Shown here piece by piece: positions 15,222-23,568 of a stretch of 28,459 nucleotides of DNA. Numbering within the stretch: position 1 is the first letter of the stretch; every line of letters begins with the position of its first letter. Position numbers and translations under genes: made by a program. Below the pieces are notes generated by a model that had not been told where the DNA came from, did not search any database, and saw only the letters and a program-made list of their open reading frames with translations. The stretch comes from TMP-86 sp031394735 (GTDB taxonomy: Bacteria > Pseudomonadota > Gammaproteobacteria > Steroidobacterales > Steroidobacteraceae). The DNA lies in the NCBI GenBank assembly GCA_031394735.1, contig JANMXI010000346.1, forward strand, positions 1 to 28,459, read 5' to 3'.

Positions 15222-17897
15222 CTATTCTCCAACTCGCATCAGCGGCACGGCGATTGATATCACCGTGCCGCGATGGGTGGCCGGCTTGATCGTCACCGTC
15301 GCGCCGATCAATCGCGCGCGATGCAGGATCATCCGCAGCCCAAGTCCGGCGCTGGAAGCGCTGGGATCCATGCCAACGCCATTGTCGGTTATCGACTGCA
15401 CGAGGAGGTCGCCACGAATGGCGAGGTCGATGTCAATCTCGGTGGCGCTGCCGTGGCGCATTGCGTTGCTGATCGCCTCGCGCGCGCTGCGGTAGAGATA
15501 GTCCGCCACCGTCAGACCGACCTCCACGCCACTGATATCGACTTGGCAGTTCACTGTGATGTGCAGACGGCTGCTCAACTCGGCAGCCAGGCGGGTCAGA
15601 GCGGCGCCGAGTGAACCGCGTTCAATTTGAATCGGCGACAGCCCGTGCGCCAGGTCGCGCGAGATCTGAATCGTCCGGTTCACATGCAGAATGACTTCGG
15701 CAAGTCTGTCGTTCAGGGTCGAGCTGTCCTCGGGTCTCTGGCGCCGCAGGCTTTCCAGCAGCAGTGCAATGCCGGTCAATTCCTGACCCAGCCCTTCGTG
15801 CACGTCGCTGCTTAGACGGTCGCGTTCGCGGATGGCGACACTGAGCACTTCCAGTTCCAGCCGATGCGTTTCGGTCACGTCCTGGACGACGCAGATCAGC
15901 CAGTTCCGTTCGTGCAACGTCAGTCGCGTGCACGCAAGAGCAACGGTCCGTTCACGACCATCCCGGCCTTGCAGCGTGGTTTCGACCCGCGTCGCGGCAG
16001 GTTCCAGATGGCGGATTTCCAACCCAAGCGTCGCCAAGTCCAACGCACGTACATCGGTGTCGGACCCGCCGATCATTTCCACGAAGGCGCGATTGGCGTA
16101 TTCGATGCGATGCGATTCGCTCAGCAGGATGACGCCTTCGCTCATGGTCTCGAGCACCTGCGATTGCGTGATCAGGCGCTCTTCCAGGCGCCGCCGCTGC
16201 GAGACGTCGGTCGAGCGCAAGGTTGCGCCGACGACGCGATTGCCTTCGAGAATCGGCAACACCGACTGCTCGAAATGACGCGACGTGCCGTTGGCGTCCT
16301 GCAGGCGCACGTCGAATTGCACGGCCGTACCGTCATGGATGACGCGATTGAGCGCCGCGTCCACCTGCAATTGCGCCGGCGAGGGAACCAAGGCGCTCAA
16401 AGTCTGGCCCCGCAGCGGCACTTTGGGTTCGCTGAACAGTGGCCGATTCGCGAACTCGATCCTGCCCTGCGCATCCAGCAGCAACAACGTGTCCGGCGCA
16501 TTCGAGGCCAGCGTGTGCAACACCAGGTCCTGCCGCCGCGAATTGCGCCGCTGCCGCGCCAGCAGCAACAGCATGCCGCTGAGCAACAGACTGACCAGCA
16601 AACTTAAGGCTGCCAGCCATTGCGCCAGCCGGGTTGCCTGTCGCTGCGCGAGGATTTCTCGTTGCAAGGCATTGTTGGCGGCGACGAAACTTTCGGTTTT
16701 GAAGCGGGCGTTCAATATCCGGGCACTGAGTGCGCGTTCGGTCAGGTCCGCATCGGCGGTGAGACTGACGTAGTGGCGCAGGTCTGCCAGGCTTTCCGCA
16801 TGACGACCGAGCGCCTCCAGCGCCATCGATCGGTCGCGATAGATCTTGGCCTGATACCGCGGCAGAGGCATCTGTTGCGGATCGGCGAGGATCTGCGCGT
16901 ACTTGGTCAGCGCAGCGCTGTAGTGACGATTCTCGATATCGATTCGCGCCTGGTAGATCTGCACCAGCGACAGCATGTCGGACATGTCTTGTTCGCGAAA
17001 CTCGCGCGCCGTGTCCGAACAGACACTGTCGGCTCTGCCAAATTGGGCTGCCTTGATCAGCGCGTCGCAGCGCGACAGGTCGATCAGCGCCACGCCTGAC
17101 ATGCTGCCCATCTCCACGCTGTTGCCACGCGAAGCGTCGAAGGCTTGCAGGGCTGCATCGAATTGTCGATCCGCCACGAGGATCTGCCCGAGCGTGGATT
17201 GCGCGATGGCCAGGATCGCGCGGCGCTTGCCGGTGCCGGCCCAGTCGATGACTTCGTTGATCATGGAGCGCGCGTCGTCGAGCAGGCCGGTGCGCTCGTA
17301 GATGGTGGCGAGCTCGAACGCGGCGCCGGCCCGCACTTCGGCCCAGCCGGCGTTGCGGGCGAGGTCATAGGCCGTCAGTTCATCGGCAATCGCGAGCTCC
17401 AGGTGGTCGAGTTCGCCGTACACGGCGCCGCGGGTCATGCGCAGGCAGGCGCCTTCGAGGGAGTTTCGCTCGTAACGGGATTGCAGTTGCGTGAGGTGCG
17501 CGGCTGCGGCCTCGTGTTCGACCGGACTGCCGGCGATGTTGGCCTGCGTGATCGCAAAGCGCAGTTGCAGCCGCGTAACTGCCGCATCGGGCGGTAGATT
17601 CGCAAGATTCGCGAGGCCCGCCGTGATGGCGGCGGCGGATTGATCATAGCGATTGGCGGATTGGTGCGCCTCGGCGATCACCGCGTACAGTTGTGCAGCG
17701 GCCATCGGTTGCGCATCGCGCAACAGTTTGTCGCGCGCAGTTTGAATCGCAATTTCCGAATCGCGCAACGCTTCTTCGTCCAATTCGCGCAGCGCATCAG
17801 AGGGCAGCGGCAGGCACGCCGCGCTCGCAGGCTGCACCAGCGGCAGTGTCGCGTACGCGCACAGGCACAGCATGATGCGCGGAAGCGTGCGGTTCAT
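15222..17897 (-). CDS. Membrane sensor histidine kinase: periplasmic TPR, two PAS, HisKA_3, HATPase
   Basis: An 891-residue protein. Residues 1-27 are a signal peptide. About 40-410 is helical with TPR-like repeats and would be periplasmic. A membrane helix lies at about 426-447. PAS domains follow at about 458-565 and 575-680. The dimerisation domain carries the NarL-type H-box RLSSDVHEGLGQELTG with the phosphoacceptor His700. The ATPase domain has REAISNAMRHG (806-816), DNGVGMD (838-844) and GLGL (851-854). All catalytic boxes are intact. HisKA_3 kinases normally pair with a LuxR/NarL-type response regulator, but none is encoded in this window. It starts 21 bases after the metR stop on the same strand, so cotranscription is likely. 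The signal is unknown. Confidence 0.9.
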   Translation of the reverse strand: MNRTLPRIMLCLCAYATLPLVQPASAACLPLPSDALRELDEEALRDSEIAIQTARDKLLRDAQPMAAAQLYAVIAEAHQSANRYDQSAAAITAGLANLANLPPDAAVTRLQLRFAITQANIAGSPVEHEAAAAHLTQLQSRYERNSLEGACLRMTRGAVYGELDHLELAIADELTAYDLARNAGWAEVRAGAAFELATIYERTGLLDDARSMINEVIDWAGTGKRRAILAIAQSTLGQILVADRQFDAALQAFDASRGNSVEMGSMSGVALIDLSRCDALIKAAQFGRADSVCSDTAREFREQDMSDMLSLVQIYQARIDIENRHYSAALTKYAQILADPQQMPLPRYQAKIYRDRSMALEALGRHAESLADLRHYVSLTADADLTERALSARILNARFKTESFVAANNALQREILAQRQATRLAQWLAALSLLVSLLLSGMLLLLARQRRNSRRQDLVLHTLASNAPDTLLLLDAQGRIEFANRPLFSEPKVPLRGQTLSALVPSPAQLQVDAALNRVIHDGTAVQFDVRLQDANGTSRHFEQSVLPILEGNRVVGATLRSTDVSQRRRLEERLITQSQVLETMSEGVILLSESHRIEYANRAFVEMIGGSDTDVRALDLATLGLEIRHLEPAATRVETTLQGRDGRERTVALACTRLTLHERNWLICVVQDVTETHRLELEVLSVAIRERDRLSSDVHEGLGQELTGIALLLESLRRQRPEDSSTLNDRLAEVILHVNRTIQISRDLAHGLSPIQIERGSLGAALTRLAAELSSRLHITVNCQVDISGVEVGLTVADYLYRSAREAISNAMRHGSATEIDIDLAIRGDLLVQSITDNGVGMDPSASSAGLGLRMILHRARLIGATVTIKPATHRGTVISIAVPLMRVGE

Positions 17898-17918
17898 GAT
17901 GGCGGCGCAGGACCTGAA

Positions 17919-18848
17919 TCAGTCCAGTGCGCTCACACCTTTGAGTTCGGTCAGGCTTTGCCTGCGTGTCAGGCCGATGAATTCGTCGATGTAGGTGGCC
18001 TGCGCAGCGGCGCGTGTGGTCGCGGCATACAGTTCGCAGTACAGCCCGCGGGGCCCGATGGGTCGGGATACCACGTAGCCGCGTTCGATGTAATTGCCCA
18101 CCGTCCACGATGGCAGCGCGGCAATGCCGCGGCCGCTCGCCACCAATTGCAGAATCGCCACCGTCAACTCGGCGGTGCGACGTTTCGGATTGACGCGCGC
18201 CGGAATCAGGTAGTGCTTCATCACATCGAGCATCTCGTCCGCCACCGGGTAGGTGATCAGGGTTTCGGCGCCGAAGTCTTCCGGGCTCAGCCAGGTCTTG
18301 GCGCTCAATGGGTGGCGCGGACTCATCAGCGCAACGCTTTCGTAGCGGAACAGCGGATGGAACACGAGGTCCTCCCGCGGTTCCGGTGCATCGTGAATGA
18401 CGGCCAGCTCCGCCTCGGCGCGCTCGAGCAGCGGCAGCGGATCGCTCAGGAACCCAGAAATGATGTCCAGCTCCACTTCCGGCCAGAGCGAGCGATAGGT
18501 ATCCATGGCAGGCATCAGCCAATCGAAACAGTTATGGCATTGCACGGCGATGCGCAACGTGCCGGCGCGACCTTGCGTAAACCGCGCGATGTCCCGACCG
18601 GCTTCGGCGACCTGGGGTAGCACCGTTCGCGCCAGTTCCAACATGCGGGTGCCGACCGAAGTGAAGCGCAACGGCTTGGCATTGCGCTCGACGATCGGCG
18701 TTCCGTAGTGCGTCTCCAGCATCTTGAGCTGATGGGAGAGGGCGGATTGTGTCAAATGCAGCCGGTCGGCCGCCTTGGAGACGCTGCCGGTATCCGCAAG
18801 CGCTTGAATTGTCTCAAGATGTCGTAATTCCAAAACGGTCGTAGCCAT
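17919..18848 (-). CDS. metR: LysR-type methionine biosynthesis regulator MetR
   Basis: A 309-residue LysR-type activator. The winged helix-turn-helix is at about 8-67 with SVSKAADRLHLTQSALSHQL. The effector domain contains QCHNCFDWLMPAMDTYRSLW and the C-terminal YIDEFIGLTR, both of which resemble MetR rather than other LysR proteins. MetR responds to homocysteine and activates met genes while controlling its own transcription. It is divergent from metF across 95 bases containing an inverted repeat, the classic LysR arrangement. Downstream on the same strand is the histidine kinase. Confidence 0.92.
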   Translation of the reverse strand: MATTVLELRHLETIQALADTGSVSKAADRLHLTQSALSHQLKMLETHYGTPIVERNAKPLRFTSVGTRMLELARTVLPQVAEAGRDIARFTQGRAGTLRIAVQCHNCFDWLMPAMDTYRSLWPEVELDIISGFLSDPLPLLERAEAELAVIHDAPEPREDLVFHPLFRYESVALMSPRHPLSAKTWLSPEDFGAETLITYPVADEMLDVMKHYLIPARVNPKRRTAELTVAILQLVASGRGIAALPSWTVGNYIERGYVVSRPIGPRGLYCELYAATTRAAAQATYIDEFIGLTRRQSLTELKGVSALD

Positions 18849-18875
18849 GAATTTATTTACGATTCTGTATGAATA

Positions 18876-18894
18876 TTATGAATTTGTATCATAA
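18876..18894. promoter_or_regulatory. Predicted MetR operator between metR and metF
   Basis: TTATGAATTTGTATCATAA is a perfect 6-base inverted repeat with a 7-base spacer. Its core TGAATTTGTATCA (18879-18891) matches the MetR consensus TGAA-N5-TTCA at seven of eight fixed positions. It contains TATCAT, a possible -10 for metF, and the surrounding DNA is AT-rich in a GC-rich genome. A perfect 8-base palindrome TGACGTCA follows at 18901-18908. No good -35 is seen for metF, which fits an activator-dependent promoter. Confidence 0.6.
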
Positions 18895-18943
18895 CCAACT
18901 TGACGTCATTCTGACATCGCACAAGATTCAAAAGGCGCCATCC

Positions 18944-19852
18944 ATGTCAGTTGCCCCGGTCAAAGTCTCGTTCGAATTCTTCCCTCCCAGCGATGATGCC
19001 ACGTCAGCGCAGCTATGGAATGCAGTACAGCGTCTGGCACCGCTCAACCCGAACTTCGTGTCCGTCACCTACGGCGCCGATGGCTCGACGCGCTCGCGCA
19101 CGCATCAATGCGTCATGCGCATCTTGCGTGAGACCTCGCTGCGAGTGGCCCCGCATCTGACCTGCGTGGGTGCGTCGCGCGAGGAAATCGCTGCGATTGC
19201 GCGCGATTACTGGCAGCTGGGCGTGCGCGATCTGGTGGCGCTGCGCGGCGATCCGCCACCGGCGCAAGATTTGGACGGCTATCAACCTCATCCGGGTGGA
19301 TTTTCCTATGCCTCGGATCTGGTGCAAGGACTGCGAGGCATCGCAGCGTTTGATATCTCGGTGGCAGCGTATCCTGAAGGCCATCCAGAAACGCCGGGCG
19401 TGGAGGTGGACCTGGCGAACCTGAAGCGCAAGATCGATGCCGGCGCGCAACGTGCCATCACCCAATTCTTTTTCGATACGGACGCGTTTTTGCGCTACCG
19501 CGATCGCTGCGCGGCAGCCGGCATTACGGCACCGATCGTTCCGGGCATCCTGCCGATCACCCGCTTCCCGCAATTGTTGCGCTTCGCAGAGCGTTGCGGC
19601 GCGGCGGTGCCGACGTGGTTGCGTCAGCGCTTCGACGGGCTGGATGACGATCCGGAAACGCGGCGTCTGATCGCAGCGCACGTGGCCATCGAACAGGTGC
19701 AGACCTTGCGGGCCCACGGCGTCGAGGAGTTTCACTTCTATACATTGAATCGCGCCGAACTCACCTACGCCATCTGCCATGCCTTGGGGATGCGGCCGGC
19801 GCAGGCGCGCGAGGATTTTGCACCAGTGCAGGCGCAGGCCCAGGTCGCATGA
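18944..19852 (+). CDS. metF: 5,10-methylenetetrahydrofolate reductase
   Basis: A 302-residue FAD-dependent reductase making 5-methyl-tetrahydrofolate for MetH. KVSFEFFPP with Glu11 corresponds to the catalytic glutamate region of MetF, and DLVALRGDPP and AAYPEGHPE are the flavin/folate site segments. TQFFFDTD near the middle and FHFYTLNR near the end also match. The frame opens at 18869, but that extension crosses the operator. ATG 18944 is preceded by AAAAGG and gives the usual family N-terminus. The last four bases overlap the metH start (ATGA). Confidence 0.95.
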   Translation: MSVAPVKVSFEFFPPSDDATSAQLWNAVQRLAPLNPNFVSVTYGADGSTRSRTHQCVMRILRETSLRVAPHLTCVGASREEIAAIARDYWQLGVRDLVALRGDPPPAQDLDGYQPHPGGFSYASDLVQGLRGIAAFDISVAAYPEGHPETPGVEVDLANLKRKIDAGAQRAITQFFFDTDAFLRYRDRCAAAGITAPIVPGILPITRFPQLLRFAERCGAAVPTWLRQRFDGLDDDPETRRLIAAHVAIEQVQTLRAHGVEEFHFYTLNRAELTYAICHALGMRPAQAREDFAPVQAQAQVA

Positions 19853-22800
19853 CCCCCAACGCGGCGCGACCGCCGCACGGCCTGCTCGATGCGCTTGCAC
19901 AGCGCATCGTCATTCTCGATGGCGCCATGGGTACCATGATCCAGCGGCGGGGTTTGAGCGAAGCGGATTTTCGCGGCGAGCGTTTCGCTGCGCACCCGCG
20001 TGATCTGCGCGGCAACAACGATCTGCTGAGCCTGACCCGGCCCGATGTCATCGAGCAGATTCATCGCGAGTATCTGCTGGCCGGCGCCGATGTGATTGCC
20101 ACTAACACCTTCAACTCCAATGCAGCCTCGCAGGCCGACTATGGGCTGGAAGCGTTGGTCACGGAATTGAATCGCACGGCGGCGCAGATCGCACGGCAGG
20201 TGGCCGATGAAATCAGCGCTCAAACCGGCCGGCCGCGCTTCGTTGCCGGCGCACTCGGACCGACCAATCGCACGGCCTCGCTGTCGCCGGATGTAAATGA
20301 CCCGGCATTCCGCAACATCACCTTCGATGCGTTGGTGGCGAGCTACGTCGATGCGTCGAACGGGCTGATCGACGGCGGCGCGGACGCGCTGTTGATCGAA
20401 ACCATTTTCGACACGCTCAATGCCAAGGCGGCGCTGTTCGCCGTGCGTCAGGTGCTGGACGCGCGCGGCATCGATCTGCCGATCATCGTCTCCGGCACCA
20501 TCACGGATGCTTCGGGTCGCACGCTGTCGGGACAAACGACGGAAGCCTTCTGGAACTCGATCCGGCATGCCCGGCCCGCCATGGTGGGGTTGAACTGCGC
20601 GCTCGGCGGGGCGCAGCTCCGGCCGTACATCGAAGAACTGTCGCGTATCGCCGATACCTACGTTTGCGCCTATCCGAACGCCGGGCTTCCCAACGCCTTC
20701 GGCGAATACGACGAGTCGGCGCGCGAGACGGCGGGCATCTTGCAGGAATTCGCGCAGGCCGGGTTCGTGAACATGGTGGGTGGCTGCTGCGGCACCACGC
20801 CACAGCATATCGCTGCCGTGGCCGGCGCCCTGGCGGGCATGGCGCCGCGGGTCCTGCCCACGCGCGAACCCGTGTGTCGGCTGAGCGGCCTGGAGCCCTT
20901 GAGCATCGATGACAGCAGTTTGTTCGTGAACGTCGGCGAGCGCACCAATGTCACGGGCTCGGCCAAATTTCGTAAGCTCATTGAGGCCGGCGATTATGCC
21001 GCCGCCGTGGATGTCGCCCGGCAGCAGGTGGCCAATGGCGCGCAGATCATCGACGTCAACATGGACGAAGGCATGCTGGATTCACAAGCGGCGATGACCC
21101 GCTTCTTGAATCTGATCGCGGCGGAGCCGGATATCGCCCGCGTGCCCATCATGATCGACTCCTCCAAATGGTCGGTGATCGAAGCCGGCCTCAAGTGCGT
21201 GCAGGGCAAGGGCATCGTCAATTCCATCAGCCTGAAGGAGGGCGAGGAGTCTTTCCTCACGCAGGCCCGCGCGGTCATGAACTATGGCGCGGCGGTGGTG
21301 GTGATGGCCTTTGACGAAAAGGGTCAGGCCGATACGGTGGCGCGAAAGGTCAGCATCTGCGAGCGCGCTTACGCGCTGCTCACGCAACGCGTCGGCTTCG
21401 CGCCCGAGGACATCATCTTCGATCCGAACATCTTTGCGGTTGCCACCGGCATCGAGGAGCACAATCGCTATGCGTTGGACTTCATCGAGGCTGTGGCCGA
21501 GATCAAGCGACGCATGCCGCGCACCAAGATCAGCGGCGGCGTCAGCAATGTGTCCTTCTCCTTTCGCGGCAATGAACTGGTGCGCGAGGCCATGCATTCG
21601 GTGTTCCTGTATCACGCGATCCGTGCCGGACTCACCATGGGCATCGTCAATGCTGGTCAGTTGGCCATTTACGAAGATATACCGCACGAGTTGCGCGAGG
21701 CGGTCGAGGACGTCATTCTCGCGCGCCGCGAGGACGCCACCGAGCGGCTGTTGGAGATTGCCAATCGCTTCAAAGGCGAAGGCAGCGCGCGCCGCGGCGA
21801 TGACCTGGAGTGGCGCAAGCTGCCCGTGGATGAACGCCTGGCGCATGCGCTGATCAAGGGCATGGATGAATTCGTGCTCGAGGACACCGAGGAGGCGCGA
21901 TTGCAGGCGGTGCGGCCGCTGGATGTGATCGAAGGGCCGTTGATGCGCGGCATGAACGTGGTCGGCGATCTGTTCGGCGCCGGCAAGATGTTCCTGCCGC
22001 AGGTGGTGAAGTCGGCGCGCGTCATGAAAAAGGCCGTGGCCGTGCTGATCCCTTACATCGAGAAGGGCAAGAGCGGCGCCAGTCGCTCCAACGGCAAGGT
22101 CGTCATGGCCACCGTGAAAGGCGATGTGCATGACATTGGCAAGAACATCGTCGGCGTGGTCCTTCAATGCAATAACTTCGAGGTCATCGATCTGGGTGTG
22201 ATGGTGTCGTGCGAGAAGATTCTCGAGGCGGCCCGGCGCGAGGGCGCCAGCCTGATCGGCCTGTCCGGATTGATCACCCCGTCGCTGGATGAAATGGTGC
22301 ACGTGGCGCGCGAAATGCAGCGCCTGGGCTACACGCAGCCGCTGCTCATCGGCGGCGCCACCACTTCACCGGCACACACGGCGGTGAAAATTGACCCGCA
22401 ATATCAGGGACCCGTGGTGTACGTGAAGGATGCGTCCCGTTCGGTGGGCGTGTGCCAGCAATTGATCACGCCCGAAAGCTGCGCCGCCTACGTGGCGCAA
22501 ATCAAAACCGACAATGCGCGGCGCCGCGAGCAGCATCGCAACAAGAGCGCCAAGGGACCGGCGATGCCGTTGCGCGCGGCGCGCGCCGACAAGTTCGCCA
22601 TCGACTGGGCGCGCTACGAACCGCCGCGCCCGCAATTCCTGGGCGTCCGCGCCTTCGAGGACTATCCGCTCGCGGAGCTCGTTCCGTATATTGACTGGAT
22701 GCCGTTCTTCAATGCCTGGGAATTCGCCGGCAAGTTTCCGGAGATTTTGCAGGATGCGGTGGTGGGTGAGGCTGCGCGTTCGCTGTACGCAGATGCGCGC

Positions 22801-23568
22801 GCGATGCTCCAGCGCGTCGTCGATGAGAATTGGTTGACGGCGCGAGCGGTTGTCGGTCTGTTTCCCGCCAACAGCGTCGACGATGATGACATTGTGGTGT
22901 TTACAGACGAGACGCGCACCACGCGCCGCTTGACGCTGCATCAGTTGCGCCAGCAGAAATCCAAACCCGACGGTCATGGCCAGTGGTGTCTGGCGGATTA
23001 CGTCGCGCCGGTCGCGTCGAATCGCGCAGATTTCATCGGTGCGTTCGCGGTGACCGCCGGCATCGGCATCGACGCGCGCGTGGCGCGATTCGAAGCCGAG
23101 CATGACGACTACAGCAGCATCATGCTCAAGGCGTTGGCGGATCGCCTGGCGGAGAGTCTTGCCGAACGGTTGCATGAGCGCGTGCGGCGCGAGTTCTGGG
23201 GTTATGCACCGGAGGAGGAACTGGCGGGCGAGGCGCTGATCGAGGAACGCTATCGCGGCATCCGTCCGGCGCCCGGATATCCAGCCTGTCCCGATCACAC
23301 GGAGAAAGCGGCGCTCTGGCAGTTGCTCGACGTGGACCGCAATGCCGGTATTCAGCTCACTGACTCTTACGCCATGTTCCCCACGGCGGCCGTCAGCGGC
23401 TTCTATTTCTCGCATCCCGACGCGCGTTATTTTTCGGTGGGCAAGATCGACCGCGATCAGGTGGAAAGCTATGCGAAGCGCAAGCAGATGACGCTGGTCG
23501 AAGCCGAGCGCTGGCTCGCGCCCAATCTGGGCTATGAGCCCGGCACGGACACTGCGGACGCCGCCTGA
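19849..23568 (+). CDS. metH: Cobalamin-dependent methionine synthase, full length
   Basis: A 1239-residue four-module enzyme transferring methyl from 5-methyl-tetrahydrofolate to homocysteine through cobalamin. The homocysteine domain starts with DGAMGTMIQ and has the zinc ligands Cys250 (VGLNCALGG) and Cys313-Cys314 (GGCCGTTP). The pterin domain opens near 358 with FVNVGERTNVTGSAKF. The cap and B12 domain carries GDVHDIGKNIVG with His761, the lower axial cobalt ligand, and later GLSGLITPSLDEM. The reactivation domain from about 910 has the AdoMet motif RPAPGYPACPDHTEK. All four modules are present, unlike lineages with split MetH. It overlaps metF by four bases and ends convergent with, and 37 bases inside, the neighbouring gene. 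Confidence 0.97.
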   Translation: MTPNAARPPHGLLDALAQRIVILDGAMGTMIQRRGLSEADFRGERFAAHPRDLRGNNDLLSLTRPDVIEQIHREYLLAGADVIATNTFNSNAASQADYGLEALVTELNRTAAQIARQVADEISAQTGRPRFVAGALGPTNRTASLSPDVNDPAFRNITFDALVASYVDASNGLIDGGADALLIETIFDTLNAKAALFAVRQVLDARGIDLPIIVSGTITDASGRTLSGQTTEAFWNSIRHARPAMVGLNCALGGAQLRPYIEELSRIADTYVCAYPNAGLPNAFGEYDESARETAGILQEFAQAGFVNMVGGCCGTTPQHIAAVAGALAGMAPRVLPTREPVCRLSGLEPLSIDDSSLFVNVGERTNVTGSAKFRKLIEAGDYAAAVDVARQQVANGAQIIDVNMDEGMLDSQAAMTRFLNLIAAEPDIARVPIMIDSSKWSVIEAGLKCVQGKGIVNSISLKEGEESFLTQARAVMNYGAAVVVMAFDEKGQADTVARKVSICERAYALLTQRVGFAPEDIIFDPNIFAVATGIEEHNRYALDFIEAVAEIKRRMPRTKISGGVSNVSFSFRGNELVREAMHSVFLYHAIRAGLTMGIVNAGQLAIYEDIPHELREAVEDVILARREDATERLLEIANRFKGEGSARRGDDLEWRKLPVDERLAHALIKGMDEFVLEDTEEARLQAVRPLDVIEGPLMRGMNVVGDLFGAGKMFLPQVVKSARVMKKAVAVLIPYIEKGKSGASRSNGKVVMATVKGDVHDIGKNIVGVVLQCNNFEVIDLGVMVSCEKILEAARREGASLIGLSGLITPSLDEMVHVAREMQRLGYTQPLLIGGATTSPAHTAVKIDPQYQGPVVYVKDASRSVGVCQQLITPESCAAYVAQIKTDNARRREQHRNKSAKGPAMPLRAARADKFAIDWARYEPPRPQFLGVRAFEDYPLAELVPYIDWMPFFNAWEFAGKFPEILQDAVVGEAARSLYADARAMLQRVVDENWLTARAVVGLFPANSVDDDDIVVFTDETRTTRRLTLHQLRQQKSKPDGHGQWCLADYVAPVASNRADFIGAFAVTAGIGIDARVARFEAEHDDYSSIMLKALADRLAESLAERLHERVRREFWGYAPEEELAGEALIEERYRGIRPAPGYPACPDHTEKAALWQLLDVDRNAGIQLTDSYAMFPTAAVSGFYFSHPDARYFSVGKIDRDQVESYAKRKQMTLVEAERWLAPNLGYEPGTDTADAA

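Noticed and set aside
18900..18928. TTGACG with a weak AAGATT as a metF promoter
   Set aside because: Transcription would begin at or after the ribosome site, only about nine bases before the ATG, and the -10 matches at just three positions.
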